Assembly (NCBI GenBank): GCA_902598735.1
Contig: CACKCM010000006.1
Coordinates: forward strand, 1-64,000
Reading direction: 5' to 3'
Length of the DNA: 64,000 nucleotides
DNA from: an uncultured Pelagibacteraceae bacterium
GTDB lineage: Bacteria; Pseudomonadota; Alphaproteobacteria; Pelagibacterales; Pelagibacteraceae
The translations under genes were made by a program, and so were the position numbers. Shown here piece by piece: positions 9,062 to 18,044 of this stretch. The notes below the pieces were generated by a model. It had not been told where the DNA came from. It saw nothing but the letters and a program-made list of their open reading frames with translations, and did no database searches. Positions within the stretch are counted from its first letter, which is position 1. Each line of letters starts with the position of its first letter.

Positions 9062-10360
9062 CTATAAATCCTTATTTATTCTAATTCTTACTGAGTTTGC
9101 ATGACCTTCTAAGTTCTCATGTTCAGCCAAGTTTATAACTGATGGCCCTAATCTTTCAATACCTGTTTTTGTTATTTTTATCAAAGAATGACGTTTTAAA
9201 AAATCATTAACAGATAATCCTGAGGAAAATTTTGCAGCTCCTGATGTTGGTAAAACATGATTAGGGCCAGCTATATAATCGCCCATAGCCTCTGGTGAAA
9301 ATTTTCCAATGAAGACTGATCCAACATTTTTTATCTTTTTAATAATATTTTTATACTTTAAAGAATTGATCTCTAAATGTTCTGGTGCAATAATATTAAC
9401 TGCCTCTAAAATTTTTTGCTTTTTCTTTGCATAAATTGCTAAACCATAATTATTTAAACTTTTTTCTGCTATCTTTTTTTTAGGTAAATCTTTTAACTGA
9501 ATTTTTAAACTTTTTTTTACTGACTCAATAAAATCTCTACTATCTGAAATCAAAATTGATTGAGCAAATATATCATGTTCGGCTTGAGCTATTAGATCAG
9601 AAGCAATCCAGTCAGGATTAGAAGATTTATCGGCTACAATAGTTACTTCGGAAGGCCCTGCAACCATGTCGATACCAACATCTCCGAATACCTCTTTTTT
9701 TGCAGCTGATACAAAAGCATTTCCTGGACCAACAATTTTATCAACCTTTTTAAAAGTTTCTGTTCCATAAGAAAGAGCTGCAATTGAGTGTGGCCCTCCA
9801 ATTTTATAAATTTCTTTTACCCCACATTTTTTTGCAGCATAAACTATTGCTGGATTAATACTGGATCCCGAAGCTGGTGTGGTCATATAAATATTTTTAA
9901 CGCCAGCTACCTGAGCTGGTATACAATTCATTAGAACTGTACTTGGATAACTAGAAGTCCCTCCTGGTACATATACGCCTATATTTTCAATTGCTGAGTA
10001 AATATAAGACATTTCATTTTTATACTTATCTTTAATTTTAAAAGAGGAAAATTTTTGTTTTAAGTGAAATTTTTTAATTCTATTATACGCTAAATCAATT
10101 GAGCTCTTTAATCGTTTATCAATTTTTTTCACAATTCTATTTATCTCTGACTTAGAAAATTTAATTTTTTTTATGTTAAATTTTATCTTTGAAAATTTTT
10201 TTTCATATCTTATTAATGCAGTATCTCCATTCTTTTTAACGTGAGCTAAAATTTTTTTAATTCTTAACGAATTTTCATTCTGACTTAGTTTTCTTTTACT
10301 AAGTATAAATTCTAATTTTTTTAATGAATTTTTTTGATTAATATCTAAAACTTTTAACAT
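9062..10360 (-). CDS. hisD: histidinol dehydrogenase
   Basis: HisD oxidises L-histidinol to L-histidine in two NAD-dependent steps, using zinc. An open frame runs up to 10417, but the ATG at 10360 (MLKVLDINQ) is preferred because it lies one base after the upstream gene's stop codon. This gives 432 residues, the normal length. Visible motifs are [52 protein letters not shown] with a zinc or catalytic-region His, and [16 protein letters not shown]. It lies in the conserved murA-DUF2948-hisD-infA order. No other his gene is in the window. Confidence 0.96.
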   Translation of the reverse strand: MLKVLDINQKNSLKKLEFILSKRKLSQNENSLRIKKILAHVKKNGDTALIRYEKKFSKIKFNIKKIKFSKSEINRIVKKIDKRLKSSIDLAYNRIKKFHLKQKFSSFKIKDKYKNEMSYIYSAIENIGVYVPGGTSSYPSTVLMNCIPAQVAGVKNIYMTTPASGSSINPAIVYAAKKCGVKEIYKIGGPHSIAALSYGTETFKKVDKIVGPGNAFVSAAKKEVFGDVGIDMVAGPSEVTIVADKSSNPDWIASDLIAQAEHDIFAQSILISDSRDFIESVKKSLKIQLKDLPKKKIAEKSLNNYGLAIYAKKKQKILEAVNIIAPEHLEINSLKYKNIIKKIKNVGSVFIGKFSPEAMGDYIAGPNHVLPTSGAAKFSSGLSVNDFLKRHSLIKITKTGIERLGPSVINLAEHENLEGHANSVRIRINKDL

Positions 10361-10361
10361 C

Positions 10362-10805
10362 TTATATAACTTTGTGTTTTGGCATATTTTTAGTGTTCCA
10401 AGGTTCCCCTTGATCATCTAAAGTGACCTCTATGACTTCAGATGTAATCTTAATAACTGAGTCTCCTGCAAAAATTATATTCATTTCATAGTTATTATCA
10501 GGCATCTTACAACTTTCAATAGCTAGAAAGTCTAAAAATTTATCTTTTTTTGTTTGATTAATGTTTCTAGAACTTACTTCTAATACATTATCAAATTTGA
10601 GAATTGAGCGAACTCTTTTATTTTTCCTAAATACCCCTTTTTCAACGTCTTCCCACATAAACCTATTCATCTGCATTAAAAAAATTTTATTTTTTTTTAG
10701 ATGCGCTATTTCAATTACACTTACTATTGAGTCTTGCAAGTGAGCTGAAACTACTCTTAAATCCTCATAATTTTTAGCTATAAGCTTTAAATTTTTACTT
10801 TTCAT
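10362..10805 (-). CDS. DUF2948 family protein
   Basis: A 147-residue protein of the DUF2948 family, recognised from its sequence (LRVVSAHLQDSIV near residue 20, NRFMWEDVE, a C-terminal ITSEVIEVTLDDQGEPW) and from its fixed place between murA and hisD in Alphaproteobacteria. The function is unknown. It is predicted to be cytoplasmic and beta-rich, without a signal peptide or membrane segment. It starts one base after murA ends, so translational coupling in this operon is likely. Confidence 0.85.
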   Translation of the reverse strand: MKSKNLKLIAKNYEDLRVVSAHLQDSIVSVIEIAHLKKNKIFLMQMNRFMWEDVEKGVFRKNKRVRSILKFDNVLEVSSRNINQTKKDKFLDFLAIESCKMPDNNYEMNIIFAGDSVIKITSEVIEVTLDDQGEPWNTKNMPKHKVI

Positions 10806-10806
10806 T

Positions 10807-12063
10807 TTATATTCTACTTATCTTTGCATTACACTTCCTAAGCTTTTTATCCAATCGCTCGTAGCCTCTATCAAGGTGATAAATACGATTTATAATTGTT
10901 CTATTATCAGCTACAAGACCTGCCAAAACTAAACTTACTGAGGCTCTTAAATCAGTAGCCATTACTTCTGCTCCAGTTAGTTTACTTGGACCTTGAATTG
11001 TTGCTGTCTTATTTTTAATTTTGATATTTGCACCCATTCTTTTTAATTCAGGAACATGCATAAATCTATTTTCAAAGATATTTTCTTTTATTTTTGAGGT
11101 TCCTTTTGCTTGTGTCATTAGCACCATAAGTTGAGCCTGTAAATCTGTTGGAAAACCAGGGTAGGGTTTAGTTGAAATATTTATTTTATTAAGTTTTTTT
11201 GCTTTTGCTACAATTACTGAATTTTTAGTTTTTTTGATTTTTACGCCCATTTTTTTTAAAATATTTATCTCGTTTTTTATATAAGAAAAGTTTATATTAT
11301 TAATCGAGATTTTTTTTCCAATTAGTGCACCTGCAATTATATAAGTTCCAAATTCTATTCTATCAAAAATAATTTTATGCCTTATTTTATTTTTAATTTT
11401 TTTGCATTCATTGATAATAATTTTTCTTGAGAAAATTTTTATATTTCCTCCCAATCTATTTAAAAACTGCACTAGATCTTTGATCTCAGGTTCAGTTGCA
11501 CAATTTTTTAGTATAGTTTTTCCTTTTGCTTGAAAAGCTGCAAGAATTGCATTTTCAGTTGCACCAACGGATATAGATGGAAACTTAATTGTTGTTCCTC
11601 TTAAACCTTTTTTTGCTTCTGCAATAATATACCCATTTTTGATTTTTATTTTTGCACCAAGTTTTTTTAGTGCTAACAAATGAAGATCTACTGGCCGGGT
11701 ACCAATAGCACATCCTCCAGGAAGTGAAACTTTTGCTTTTTGGTATTTTGATAATAAAGATCCTAAAACTAAAACTCCAGCTCTCATAGTCTTTACAAGT
11801 TTATATGGAGCTAGAGTATTAATATTTTTATCGTTGTTTAATATCTCTAAAGAGTTTTTATCTTTTGAGATTTTAATTGTAAGTCCTATAAACTTCAATA
11901 ATTCAATCATTGTAAAAATATCTTTGACTAAAGGAACATTAAATAATTTAATGCTATTTCCTAATATTGTGGCTGCTAAAATAGGCAATGAAGAATTTTT
12001 AGATCCCGATATGGATATTTTTCCAGATAATTGCTGTTTGCCTTTTATTAAAAGTTTTTGCAT
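10807..12063 (-). CDS. murA: UDP-N-acetylglucosamine 1-carboxyvinyltransferase
   Basis: MurA adds enolpyruvate to UDP-GlcNAc, the first committed step of peptidoglycan synthesis. The 418-residue two-domain protein has KNSSLPILAA near residue 22, the active-site loop PGGCAIGTRPVDLHL with Cys118 (equivalent to E. coli Cys115, the fosfomycin target), and a C-terminal DLRASVSLVLAGL. The presence of Cys rather than Asp predicts the fosfomycin-sensitive type. It lies downstream of dcd (8-base gap) and upstream of the DUF2948 gene (1 base). Confidence 0.97.
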   Translation of the reverse strand: MQKLLIKGKQQLSGKISISGSKNSSLPILAATILGNSIKLFNVPLVKDIFTMIELLKFIGLTIKISKDKNSLEILNNDKNINTLAPYKLVKTMRAGVLVLGSLLSKYQKAKVSLPGGCAIGTRPVDLHLLALKKLGAKIKIKNGYIIAEAKKGLRGTTIKFPSISVGATENAILAAFQAKGKTILKNCATEPEIKDLVQFLNRLGGNIKIFSRKIIINECKKIKNKIRHKIIFDRIEFGTYIIAGALIGKKISINNINFSYIKNEINILKKMGVKIKKTKNSVIVAKAKKLNKINISTKPYPGFPTDLQAQLMVLMTQAKGTSKIKENIFENRFMHVPELKRMGANIKIKNKTATIQGPSKLTGAEVMATDLRASVSLVLAGLVADNRTIINRIYHLDRGYERLDKKLRKCNAKISRI

Positions 12064-12071
12064 TCAAAAGA

Positions 12072-12626
12072 CTAAATCTTCGGAAGAGTTACACCTTTTT
12101 GTTTCATGTACTTACCTTTTCGATTTGCATAAGTAATATTAGGTTTCTCATTGCCTTTAATAAATACAAATTGAGCCACACCTTCGTTAGCATAAATTTT
12201 TGCAGGTAATGGAGTGGTATTAGAAAACTCTAAAGTTACGTGACCCTCCCAACCTGGTTCAAGCGGGGTTACATTTACTATAATTCCACATCTTGCATAT
12301 GTTGATTTGCCTAAACAAATTACTAAAACATCGTCAGGAATTCTGAAATATTCAACCGTCCTAGCTAAGGCGAATGAATTTGGGGGAATAATACACTCTT
12401 TCCCAATTTTTGTTACAAAACTTTCTTTTTTGAAAACTTTTGGGTCTACTATTCCTGAATTTACATTTGTAAAAATTTTAAATTCATTTGAAACTCTAGC
12501 ATCGTAACCATATGAAGATAAACCGTAAGAAATTTTACCCTTCCTTATTTGTTTATCTACAAAAGGAGTTATCATTTTCTTTGTTTTAACAGCTTTTTTA
12601 ATCCATTTATCTGATAGTACTGGCAT
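12072..12626 (-). CDS. dcd: dCTP deaminase
   Basis: Dcd converts dCTP to dUTP and supplies precursor for thymidylate. The 184-residue trimeric-type enzyme shows SSYGYDARV near residue 38, [21 protein letters not shown] (read in two parts, with the catalytic Glu in PLEPGWEGH), and a C-terminal [13 protein letters not shown] lid. The length fits the monofunctional deaminase and not the bifunctional deaminase/dUTPase. Its 5' end overlaps a possible 41-residue gene by 20 bases in another frame. Confidence 0.95.
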   Translation of the reverse strand: MPVLSDKWIKKAVKTKKMITPFVDKQIRKGKISYGLSSYGYDARVSNEFKIFTNVNSGIVDPKVFKKESFVTKIGKECIIPPNSFALARTVEYFRIPDDVLVICLGKSTYARCGIIVNVTPLEPGWEGHVTLEFSNTTPLPAKIYANEGVAQFVFIKGNEKPNITYANRKGKYMKQKGVTLPKI

Positions 12627-12732
12627 ATTTATATTTTTTTAAGATTTTATTTTTTTTTCTTTTTTTTAAATTTTTTTTTAAAGCTATTTCTCTTTTTTTC
12701 GACAATGAATCTTTCTTCTCAAAAGATTTCAT
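12607..12732 (-). CDS. small basic protein, 41 residues (hypothetical)
   Basis: A short frame runs from ATG 12732 to TAA 12607 and encodes [20 protein letters not shown], then [21 protein letters not shown]. It fills the gap between two unknown or dcd genes on the same strand and overlaps dcd by 20 bases. The core pattern [15 protein letters not shown] resembles tiny alphaproteobacterial hypothetical proteins with a K/R-R-x-A-L-x-x-N-L-x-x-R-K core. That resemblance is from memory and not checked. Against it, such a lysine-rich frame can arise from A-rich DNA by chance. If real, its charge suggests nucleic-acid or ribosome binding. Confidence 0.5.
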   Translation of the reverse strand: MKSFEKKDSLSKKREIALKKNLKKRKKNKILKKYKYASTIR

Positions 12733-12739
12733 CTATTTT

Positions 12740-12934
12740 TTAATCTTTGTCAGGATTTGTTAAGTCCTCGAGCGTTATTGGTTTGTCTATATCATGCATG
12801 ACATCCTCTTTGGACTCTTTAGGGTTGTTATGTAATTTCTTAGCTCTACGTTGTTCAATTCGTGCTTTTCTTTTAGCCTCTTTTTTCATAGCTTTGTCAC
12901 CACGTGTTGATTTATAATCATAGTGAATTCCCAT
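12740..12934 (-). CDS. hypothetical charged small protein, 64 residues
   Basis: The open frame extends to 12961, but the ATG at 12934 is preferred because it has a strong Shine-Dalgarno sequence (AAGGAG on the minus strand, 12948-12943) eight bases upstream, a rare thing in this window. The protein is MGIHYDYKSTRGDKAMKKEA, then a basic helix KRKARIEQRRAKKLH and an acidic tail (KEDVMHDIDKPITLEDL). It has no signal peptide or membrane segment and no family I can name. It sits in a run of small genes between the DUF255 gene and dcd, all on the minus strand. Confidence 0.75.
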   Translation of the reverse strand: MGIHYDYKSTRGDKAMKKEAKRKARIEQRRAKKLHNNPKESKEDVMHDIDKPITLEDLTNPDKD

Positions 12935-12942
12935 AACAAGCA

Positions 12943-12948
12943 CTCCTT
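12943..12948 (-). promoter_or_regulatory. Shine-Dalgarno site deciding the start at 12934
   Basis: AAGGAG on the minus strand lies eight bases before ATG 12934. Most genes in this window lack such a site, so it is good support for this start and for the reality of the small gene. Confidence 0.7.
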
Positions 12949-12953
12949 CATTA

Positions 12954-13139
12954 TTAATCAAATTTACTTCTTGGATTACTTTTTTTCAAGTATCTTGATT
13001 GAAGCATTTGAATAATTATGAACAAAATCGACAAAAATACGGCAACTAATACATCTTGAAAAGGTGTAGCTCGTGGAAATCCATAATTCCATAAAATTAC
13101 TAAACTTAACCAAATGAACCAATTAAATTTTTTTAACAT
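12954..13139 (-). CDS. small inner-membrane protein, 61 residues
   Basis: The sequence starts MLKKFNWFIWLSLVILWNYG and has a second hydrophobic segment, VLVAVFLSILFIIIQML, followed by a basic tail SRYLKKSNPRSKFD. This predicts two membrane helices with a short periplasmic loop containing FPRATPFQD. The start lies inside the 3' end of the DUF255 gene (17-base overlap), which suggests translational coupling. I do not recognise a named family. It is probably real because it fills the gap neatly and keeps a membrane-protein composition. Confidence 0.72.
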   Translation of the reverse strand: MLKKFNWFIWLSLVILWNYGFPRATPFQDVLVAVFLSILFIIIQMLQSRYLKKSNPRSKFD

Positions 13140-14865
13140 CTATAAAGCAGCCTTGTTCATTGCAATTTTTTCCATCTTTAATATTATTAAAATAATCAAT
13201 AGCTCTAAGCGAAGTCATCATGTGATTTTTGTAAATATTCAAATATCCGTTTAAACTATCTGATAATTTCTTAGCTTCATCCATCATTCCTAATCTAATG
13301 AAATTGATAAGCATAATAGCATTTCCATTAGGAATTGTATTGTCGCCTATATCAACAGGCTTAAAAAATACGTCATTATTATTTTTTGGGTTTTTTTGAA
13401 AAATACTTTTATCATTTAAAAAAAATTTATCTATTGCCTCTAATGAATATTTTCTTGCTAAGTCCTTATATTTAAAATTCATTGTCTTTTCAGAAAGATC
13501 ATTTAAAGCATTAATTAAAAAAGCATAGTCTTCAACAAAAACTATATTTTTTGAATAACTATGATAAATATTATTTTTAATATATTTTTTTTCAACTTTT
13601 AAAAAAAAATCTTCAGCTAAATCTAGATAACTCTTTTCAGATAAGGCCTCACTTGCTGCAACTAAAGAACTTATCCATAAACAGTTTAAATCTAATTGAG
13701 TTTTGTCATCAAAAAATGGTTTATTTCTTTTGGATCTTATCTTTAAAAGCTTTGATATTATCTCTTTAGTTGGTTTTTCCTTTTCAATTAATATAATTTT
13801 TTTTTCCCAATTTCCTTCGGGTTTTATCTCAAAATACTTTTCAATATTTTCAATATCTTTTATTTCATTGTAACTATAAACATAATATTTACCCTCTTCT
13901 CCGTCACTGTCAGCATCATAAGCAGATCCTAGAAAACCTTCTTTATTATAAAAATTTTTTTTTAAAAATTCTATAGTTTGAACCAATTTGTCTTTATAAT
14001 ACTGATCAGAGTTAATTTTACAGTATTTTGACAATAAAAGAATGAATTGGACATTATCATAAAGCATTTTTTCGAAATGCGGAACTATCCAATTTTCATC
14101 TACAGTATATCGAGCAATACCTCCTTCTACATGATCGTAGATTCCTTTTGAGCATATTTGTTTAATCAAAATTTTAATTGGCTCTGAATATTTTTTGTTT
14201 TTTGTTTTATTATAAAAATAAATTAGAGTTTCATAAACATTAAATGTAGGAAATTTTGGTGAGCCTTTAAATCCACCTTTTGATTTATCTAGATAACTTA
14301 AAGTAGTCTCTAAAATTGGTTCAAGATCTTGATTTAAAACATAATTTTTTTTGAGATCTAAATTTTTAATAATCAAATCTTTTTGTTTAATAATATTTTC
14401 TCTTTGATCTTTGTAAGCATCTGAGACTTTTTGAAGAACTTCCTTAAAAGATGGTAGGCCGTTTCTTGTCTCTTTCGGAAAATATGTTCCTCCCATAAAT
14501 GGAACTCCATTTTCATCTAAAAACATTGTTAACGGCCACCCACCACCAGTTTGATTGAATAGTTGAAACGAGCTTTGAAAAATAAAATCTAAATCAGGTC
14601 TCTCTTCTCTATCAACTTTAATATTTACAAATAATCGATTCATTATATTTGCTGTATCATTATCTTCAAAACTTTCATGCGCCATAACATGGCACCAATG
14701 GCAACTGGCGTACCCAATGCTTAACAGTATAGGCTTTGAATTTTTTTTTGCGAAATTTAAAGTATCTACAGACCATGTTTGCCAATGAACTGGGTTGTCT
14801 TGATGTTGTTTGAGGTACGGACTCGAGTCGTTAGATAAGGTATTTTTATTAATTTGCATTGTCAA
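13123..14865 (-). CDS. DUF255 thioredoxin-fold / six-hairpin glycosidase-like protein (YyaL/SPATA20 family)
   Basis: A 580-residue protein. Its N-terminal thioredoxin-like DUF255 domain includes SSPYLKQHQDNPVHWQTW and SIGYASCHWCHVMAHESF, with a C55-x2-C58 pair. A long alpha/alpha-barrel region follows with GGIARYTVDENWIVPHFEKM, LGSAYDADSDGEEGKYY and PNGNAIM. The family is widespread from bacteria to mammals and its biochemical activity is not settled. No signal peptide is seen, so it is likely cytoplasmic. The start lies inside the end of the VTT membrane protein gene (17-base overlap), showing tight coupling. Confidence 0.92.
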   Translation of the reverse strand: MTMQINKNTLSNDSSPYLKQHQDNPVHWQTWSVDTLNFAKKNSKPILLSIGYASCHWCHVMAHESFEDNDTANIMNRLFVNIKVDREERPDLDFIFQSSFQLFNQTGGGWPLTMFLDENGVPFMGGTYFPKETRNGLPSFKEVLQKVSDAYKDQRENIIKQKDLIIKNLDLKKNYVLNQDLEPILETTLSYLDKSKGGFKGSPKFPTFNVYETLIYFYNKTKNKKYSEPIKILIKQICSKGIYDHVEGGIARYTVDENWIVPHFEKMLYDNVQFILLLSKYCKINSDQYYKDKLVQTIEFLKKNFYNKEGFLGSAYDADSDGEEGKYYVYSYNEIKDIENIEKYFEIKPEGNWEKKIILIEKEKPTKEIISKLLKIRSKRNKPFFDDKTQLDLNCLWISSLVAASEALSEKSYLDLAEDFFLKVEKKYIKNNIYHSYSKNIVFVEDYAFLINALNDLSEKTMNFKYKDLARKYSLEAIDKFFLNDKSIFQKNPKNNNDVFFKPVDIGDNTIPNGNAIMLINFIRLGMMDEAKKLSDSLNGYLNIYKNHMMTSLRAIDYFNNIKDGKNCNEQGCFIDVKKI

Positions 14866-15571
14866 AAAATTTTTTTTTTATAAGGAAAGATATAATCATT
14901 AAACCCACAAATAAAATTATTGGAAAATAAATTTCTGGAGTTAAAATCAAATCGATAATATTAAAGTATTGAGCTTGTTCTACATAAGAGTTCAAACCTG
15001 CACCTATTGTATTCATAATGAACATGCTTGGAATAAATCCAAAAAAACTAGCTAAAAAGTAATTCGTTTTTTTCATATCAAATAAGATTGGTATCAAGTT
15101 TTGTAATCCAAATGGAACTCCTAGTCCTCCAATAAATCTATAAATAAAGAAGTAAAAAAATTCATTTTTTTGGAAAAGTTGAACAAATTTTTCGAATTTT
15201 TTTTCAAGTATTTTTTTAACCAAATCTCTAAAGAAAAATATTCCTATTGAATATAAAATTAAAGCCCCACACGAAATTGAGATTACTGATATGAAAGTAC
15301 CTACCCATTTGCCAAATAATACTCCTGAGATTATCAATATAGGAGATCCAAAACCAAGAAGCGCAACCCAGAAAACAGAAAAAATAAAAAAATAAATTAA
15401 ATTTATGAATATGTTTGCACTTATATAATTGTCTAAGTCTATCTGGAATTCTTTGTAGTATGAAAAATCGTTTAATCTGTTAATTTGTATATTTGTAAAA
15501 ATAAAATAAAGAAATACAAATAATATGAGTAAATAAGAAACGCCAAAAATTATTTTAAGATTTTTACTCAT
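14849..15571 (-). CDS. TVP38/TMEM64 (VTT domain) membrane protein
   Basis: A 240-residue integral membrane protein of the VTT / SNARE-associated family, related to DedA proteins, for which lipid-scramblase or transport roles are proposed. It has an N-terminal helix (about residues 8-27), ISGVLFGKWVGTFISV with Gly-rich re-entrant character, and the family segment YRFIGGLGVPFGLQNLIP. C-terminal helices end FLIKKKFFDNAN. It is the first gene of a minus-strand run reaching to phrB and is divergent from rpmH across 50 bases. Confidence 0.88.
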   Translation of the reverse strand: MSKNLKIIFGVSYLLILFVFLYFIFTNIQINRLNDFSYYKEFQIDLDNYISANIFINLIYFFIFSVFWVALLGFGSPILIISGVLFGKWVGTFISVISISCGALILYSIGIFFFRDLVKKILEKKFEKFVQLFQKNEFFYFFIYRFIGGLGVPFGLQNLIPILFDMKKTNYFLASFFGFIPSMFIMNTIGAGLNSYVEQAQYFNIIDLILTPEIYFPIILFVGLMIISFLIKKKFFDNAN

Positions 15572-15621
15572 TATTTACCTGTACAATAGACAGCAATTAA
15601 AATATATACCTTAAAACATTT

Positions 15622-15756
15622 ATGAAAAGAACATACCAACCAAGCAATTTAGTGAGAAAAAGAAGACATGGCTTTAGGGCAAGAATGGCGTCTAAGACAG
15701 GTAGGCAGCTTATTGCAAGAAGGCGAGCTAAAGGAAGAAAAACCCTATCAACTTAA
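15622..15756 (+). CDS. rpmH: 50S ribosomal protein L34
   Basis: This 44-residue gene begins [20 protein letters not shown] and ends [12 protein letters not shown], the universal L34 pattern, with the typical length. It has the standard position upstream of rnpA, only six bases away. It heads a long plus-strand unit through yidD, yidC, argB and the dap genes, and its promoter should lie in the 50-base gap after the divergent VTT gene, although no clear consensus is seen there. Confidence 0.98.
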   Translation: MKRTYQPSNLVRKRRHGFRARMASKTGRQLIARRRAKGRKTLST

Positions 15757-15762
15757 ATTTAG

Positions 15763-16113
15763 ATGGTTAAGCTTGAAAGTTTAAAAAAAAGCAACCAATT
15801 CAGACAAGTTCTTAAAGAAAAGAAATTTCACACAGACTATTTTTCTTTATTTGCAGCGAAGAATTTTATTAAACCTAAGTATAAAGCTAATTTGCTCATA
15901 AGTTTCATTATAAAAAAAAAAATTGGAAATGCAGTCAAAAGAAACAAAATTAGAAGAAAATTAAAAGCAATCGTCCAGAAATTATTGAAAAAAAAGGGTG
16001 CAATTAATAAAGATTACACTTATATAGTTTTCGGTAAGTCTAATGCTTATACTCAGAAACATGATGTGCTTTTGCAATCAATGGAGAAAAGTTTTAGTAA
16101 ATTAAAAAAGTAA
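15763..16113 (+). CDS. rnpA: ribonuclease P protein component
   Basis: RnpA is the protein subunit of RNase P and helps the RNA subunit bind pre-tRNA 5' leaders. The 116-residue basic protein has the conserved KKKIGNAVKRNKIRRKLK stretch (the RNR-type motif that contacts RNA) near residues 48-65, and a C-terminal YTYIVFGKSNA. The start ATG at 15763 follows L34 by six bases. The enzyme is relevant to the tRNA-Phe gene in this window, whose 5' end overlaps the infA stop codon. Confidence 0.95.
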   Translation: MVKLESLKKSNQFRQVLKEKKFHTDYFSLFAAKNFIKPKYKANLLISFIIKKKIGNAVKRNKIRRKLKAIVQKLLKKKGAINKDYTYIVFGKSNAYTQKHDVLLQSMEKSFSKLKK

Positions 16114-16114
16114 A

Positions 16115-16369
16115 ATGACAAAAATTCTTATTTTCATAATTAAAATTTATCAATATTTAATTTCTCCACTTCTGGGTAATAGATGTAGATTTTTACCTAC
16201 TTGTTCCGAGTATTTTATTGAAGCACTTAAAACTCAAGGTTTAACAATAGGAATTAAATTAGGCGTAACAAGAATTTTAAAATGTCATCCATTTAAGAAA
16301 CTTGGCGGCAGTCACGGTTTAGATTTTGTTCCAATTCCGAAAGATAAAAAGGAGAGCAATAATGGATAG
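16115..16369 (+). CDS. yidD: membrane protein insertion efficiency factor YidD
   Basis: YidD is a small membrane-associated protein that assists YidC-dependent insertion. The 84 residues include an N-terminal amphipathic helix (KILIFIIKIYQYLISPLLG), the family signature CRFLPTCSEY, the segment ILKCHPFKKLGG and DFVPIP. Length and position (one base after rnpA, overlapping yidC by eight bases) are typical. Confidence 0.96.
   Translation: MTKILIFIIKIYQYLISPLLGNRCRFLPTCSEYFIEALKTQGLTIGIKLGVTRILKCHPFKKLGGSHGLDFVPIPKDKKESNNG
16351..16354 (+). promoter_or_regulatory. ribosome binding site of yidC
   Basis: GGAG at 16351-16354 lies seven bases before ATG 16362, inside yidD. It decides the yidC start over the longer open frame that begins at 16326. 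Confidence 0.6.
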
Positions 16370-18044
16370 AAATGTTTTTGTTGCAATTGCTCTTTCAATG
16401 TCTGTTCTGCTTTTCTGGGGTGCTTTTTTCGAAACTCCAAAAAAAACTTCTGAACTAAAAACAAATCAAAAAGTAGAGCAAAAGAATGAACAAGGCTCAA
16501 TTGCACCAACGATTAATCAGCCACAGATAATAAAAAAAATTACCAGAGAAGAGTCTATTAATTCGAGTAAAAGAATTAAAATTGAAAATGACAGTATAGT
16601 GGGTTCTATTAATTTAAAAGGTGCTTTAATTGACGATATATCTTTTAAAAAACATAAACAAAAAGTTGAGGATGAAAAAAATATAATTTTTTTAAACCCA
16701 TCTGATACTGAAAACGGTTTTTTCATAGAGACTGGTTGGACAAGTATTGGAAGTAAAATTAAAGTTCCAACAAAGGATTCAGAATGGAAAGTAAAAGGTA
16801 ATAATATATTAAGCGATAAATCTCCGGTTATTTTGCAATGGAACAATAATGAGGGTGTTACTTTTGAAAAAAGAATTGAGTTAGATGACAAGTATCTATT
16901 TAAAATATCACAGCAAGTAAAAAATAATTCGAATTCACCTATTGATCTATATCCGTATGCACAGATGACAAGGAATAAAATCCCCGACGATATTCAAAAT
17001 TTTTATATTCAGCATGAAGGGTTTATCGGTGTATTTGATGATGAATTAAAAGAAGACGACTATGATGATGTGGAAGAAAAAAAAATAGCAAGAGAGTCAA
17101 GTGAAGGCTGGCTTGGAATAACAGATAAGTATTGGATGACTGCATTTGTCCCTGAGTCAGGTAAAAATTTTAAATCTACATTCCTTTACGAAAATGGATT
17201 TAAAGCGAATTATATTATAAATGAGCCGGTAAGTATTGGTAAATCATCAACTGGAGCAAATGAACTCAGATTATTTATTGCCGCTAAAGAGGTTGAGACA
17301 ATTGATGGATACGCTGCAGACCAAAATATAAATAAATTTGATTTAGTTATAGACTGGGGATGGTTCTACTTTTTCACAAAACCTTTGTTTTTTGTTATAG
17401 ATTATTTATTTAAAATTTCAGGAAATTTTGGAACAGCGATAGTGTTATTAACCATTGCTATAAGACTTATTTTCTTCCCACTTGCTAATTTCTCATTCAG
17501 GTCAATGGCAAAAATGAAAGCAGTTCAACCGGAGATGATGAGGCTCAAAGAACTACATAAAGACGATAAAGTTAAATTACAGCAAGAGATGATGGCTTTA
17601 TATAGAAAAGAAAAAATAAATCCTGCATCAGGTTGCTTGCCAGTTTTAATTCAAATACCGTTCTTTTTTGCAATTTATAAGATGCTTTTTATTTCTTTAG
17701 AAATGAGGCATCAGCCATTTTTTGGTTGGATAAAAGACTTGTCAGCACAAGACCCGACTTCTTTATTTAATTTATTTGGTCTAATTCCATGGGATCCACC
17801 AGGGTTTATGATTATAGGAATCTGGCCAATATTAATGGGGGCTTCTATGTGGGTTCAGCAAAAATTAAACCCTGCTCCCGCTGATCCTATTCAGGCAAAA
17901 ATATTTGCTTTCTTTCCATTGTTTTTAACAATCATACTTGCTTCTTTCCCTTCTGGTTTAGTTGTTTATTGGACAATTAATAATATTCTAACGATCGCTC
18001 AACAATACGTTATTGTTAAAAAAACAACTGTGAAAACAAATTAA
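16362..18044 (+). CDS. yidC: membrane protein insertase YidC
   Basis: YidC inserts and folds inner-membrane proteins alone or with SecYEG. From ATG 16362 the protein is 560 residues: an N-terminal signal-anchor MDRNVFVAIALSMSVLLFWG, a linker, a large periplasmic beta domain (about 60-330), and the conserved C-terminal insertase domain with FGTAIVLLTIAIRLIFFPLA, ALYRKEKINPASGCLPVLIQ and a last helix near SFPSGLVVYWTINNI. The conserved groove Arg is within AIRLIFFPL. The stop codon abuts the argB ATG directly. Confidence 0.97.
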   Translation: MDRNVFVAIALSMSVLLFWGAFFETPKKTSELKTNQKVEQKNEQGSIAPTINQPQIIKKITREESINSSKRIKIENDSIVGSINLKGALIDDISFKKHKQKVEDEKNIIFLNPSDTENGFFIETGWTSIGSKIKVPTKDSEWKVKGNNILSDKSPVILQWNNNEGVTFEKRIELDDKYLFKISQQVKNNSNSPIDLYPYAQMTRNKIPDDIQNFYIQHEGFIGVFDDELKEDDYDDVEEKKIARESSEGWLGITDKYWMTAFVPESGKNFKSTFLYENGFKANYIINEPVSIGKSSTGANELRLFIAAKEVETIDGYAADQNINKFDLVIDWGWFYFFTKPLFFVIDYLFKISGNFGTAIVLLTIAIRLIFFPLANFSFRSMAKMKAVQPEMMRLKELHKDDKVKLQQEMMALYRKEKINPASGCLPVLIQIPFFFAIYKMLFISLEMRHQPFFGWIKDLSAQDPTSLFNLFGLIPWDPPGFMIIGIWPILMGASMWVQQKLNPAPADPIQAKIFAFFPLFLTIILASFPSGLVVYWTINNILTIAQQYVIVKKTTVKTN

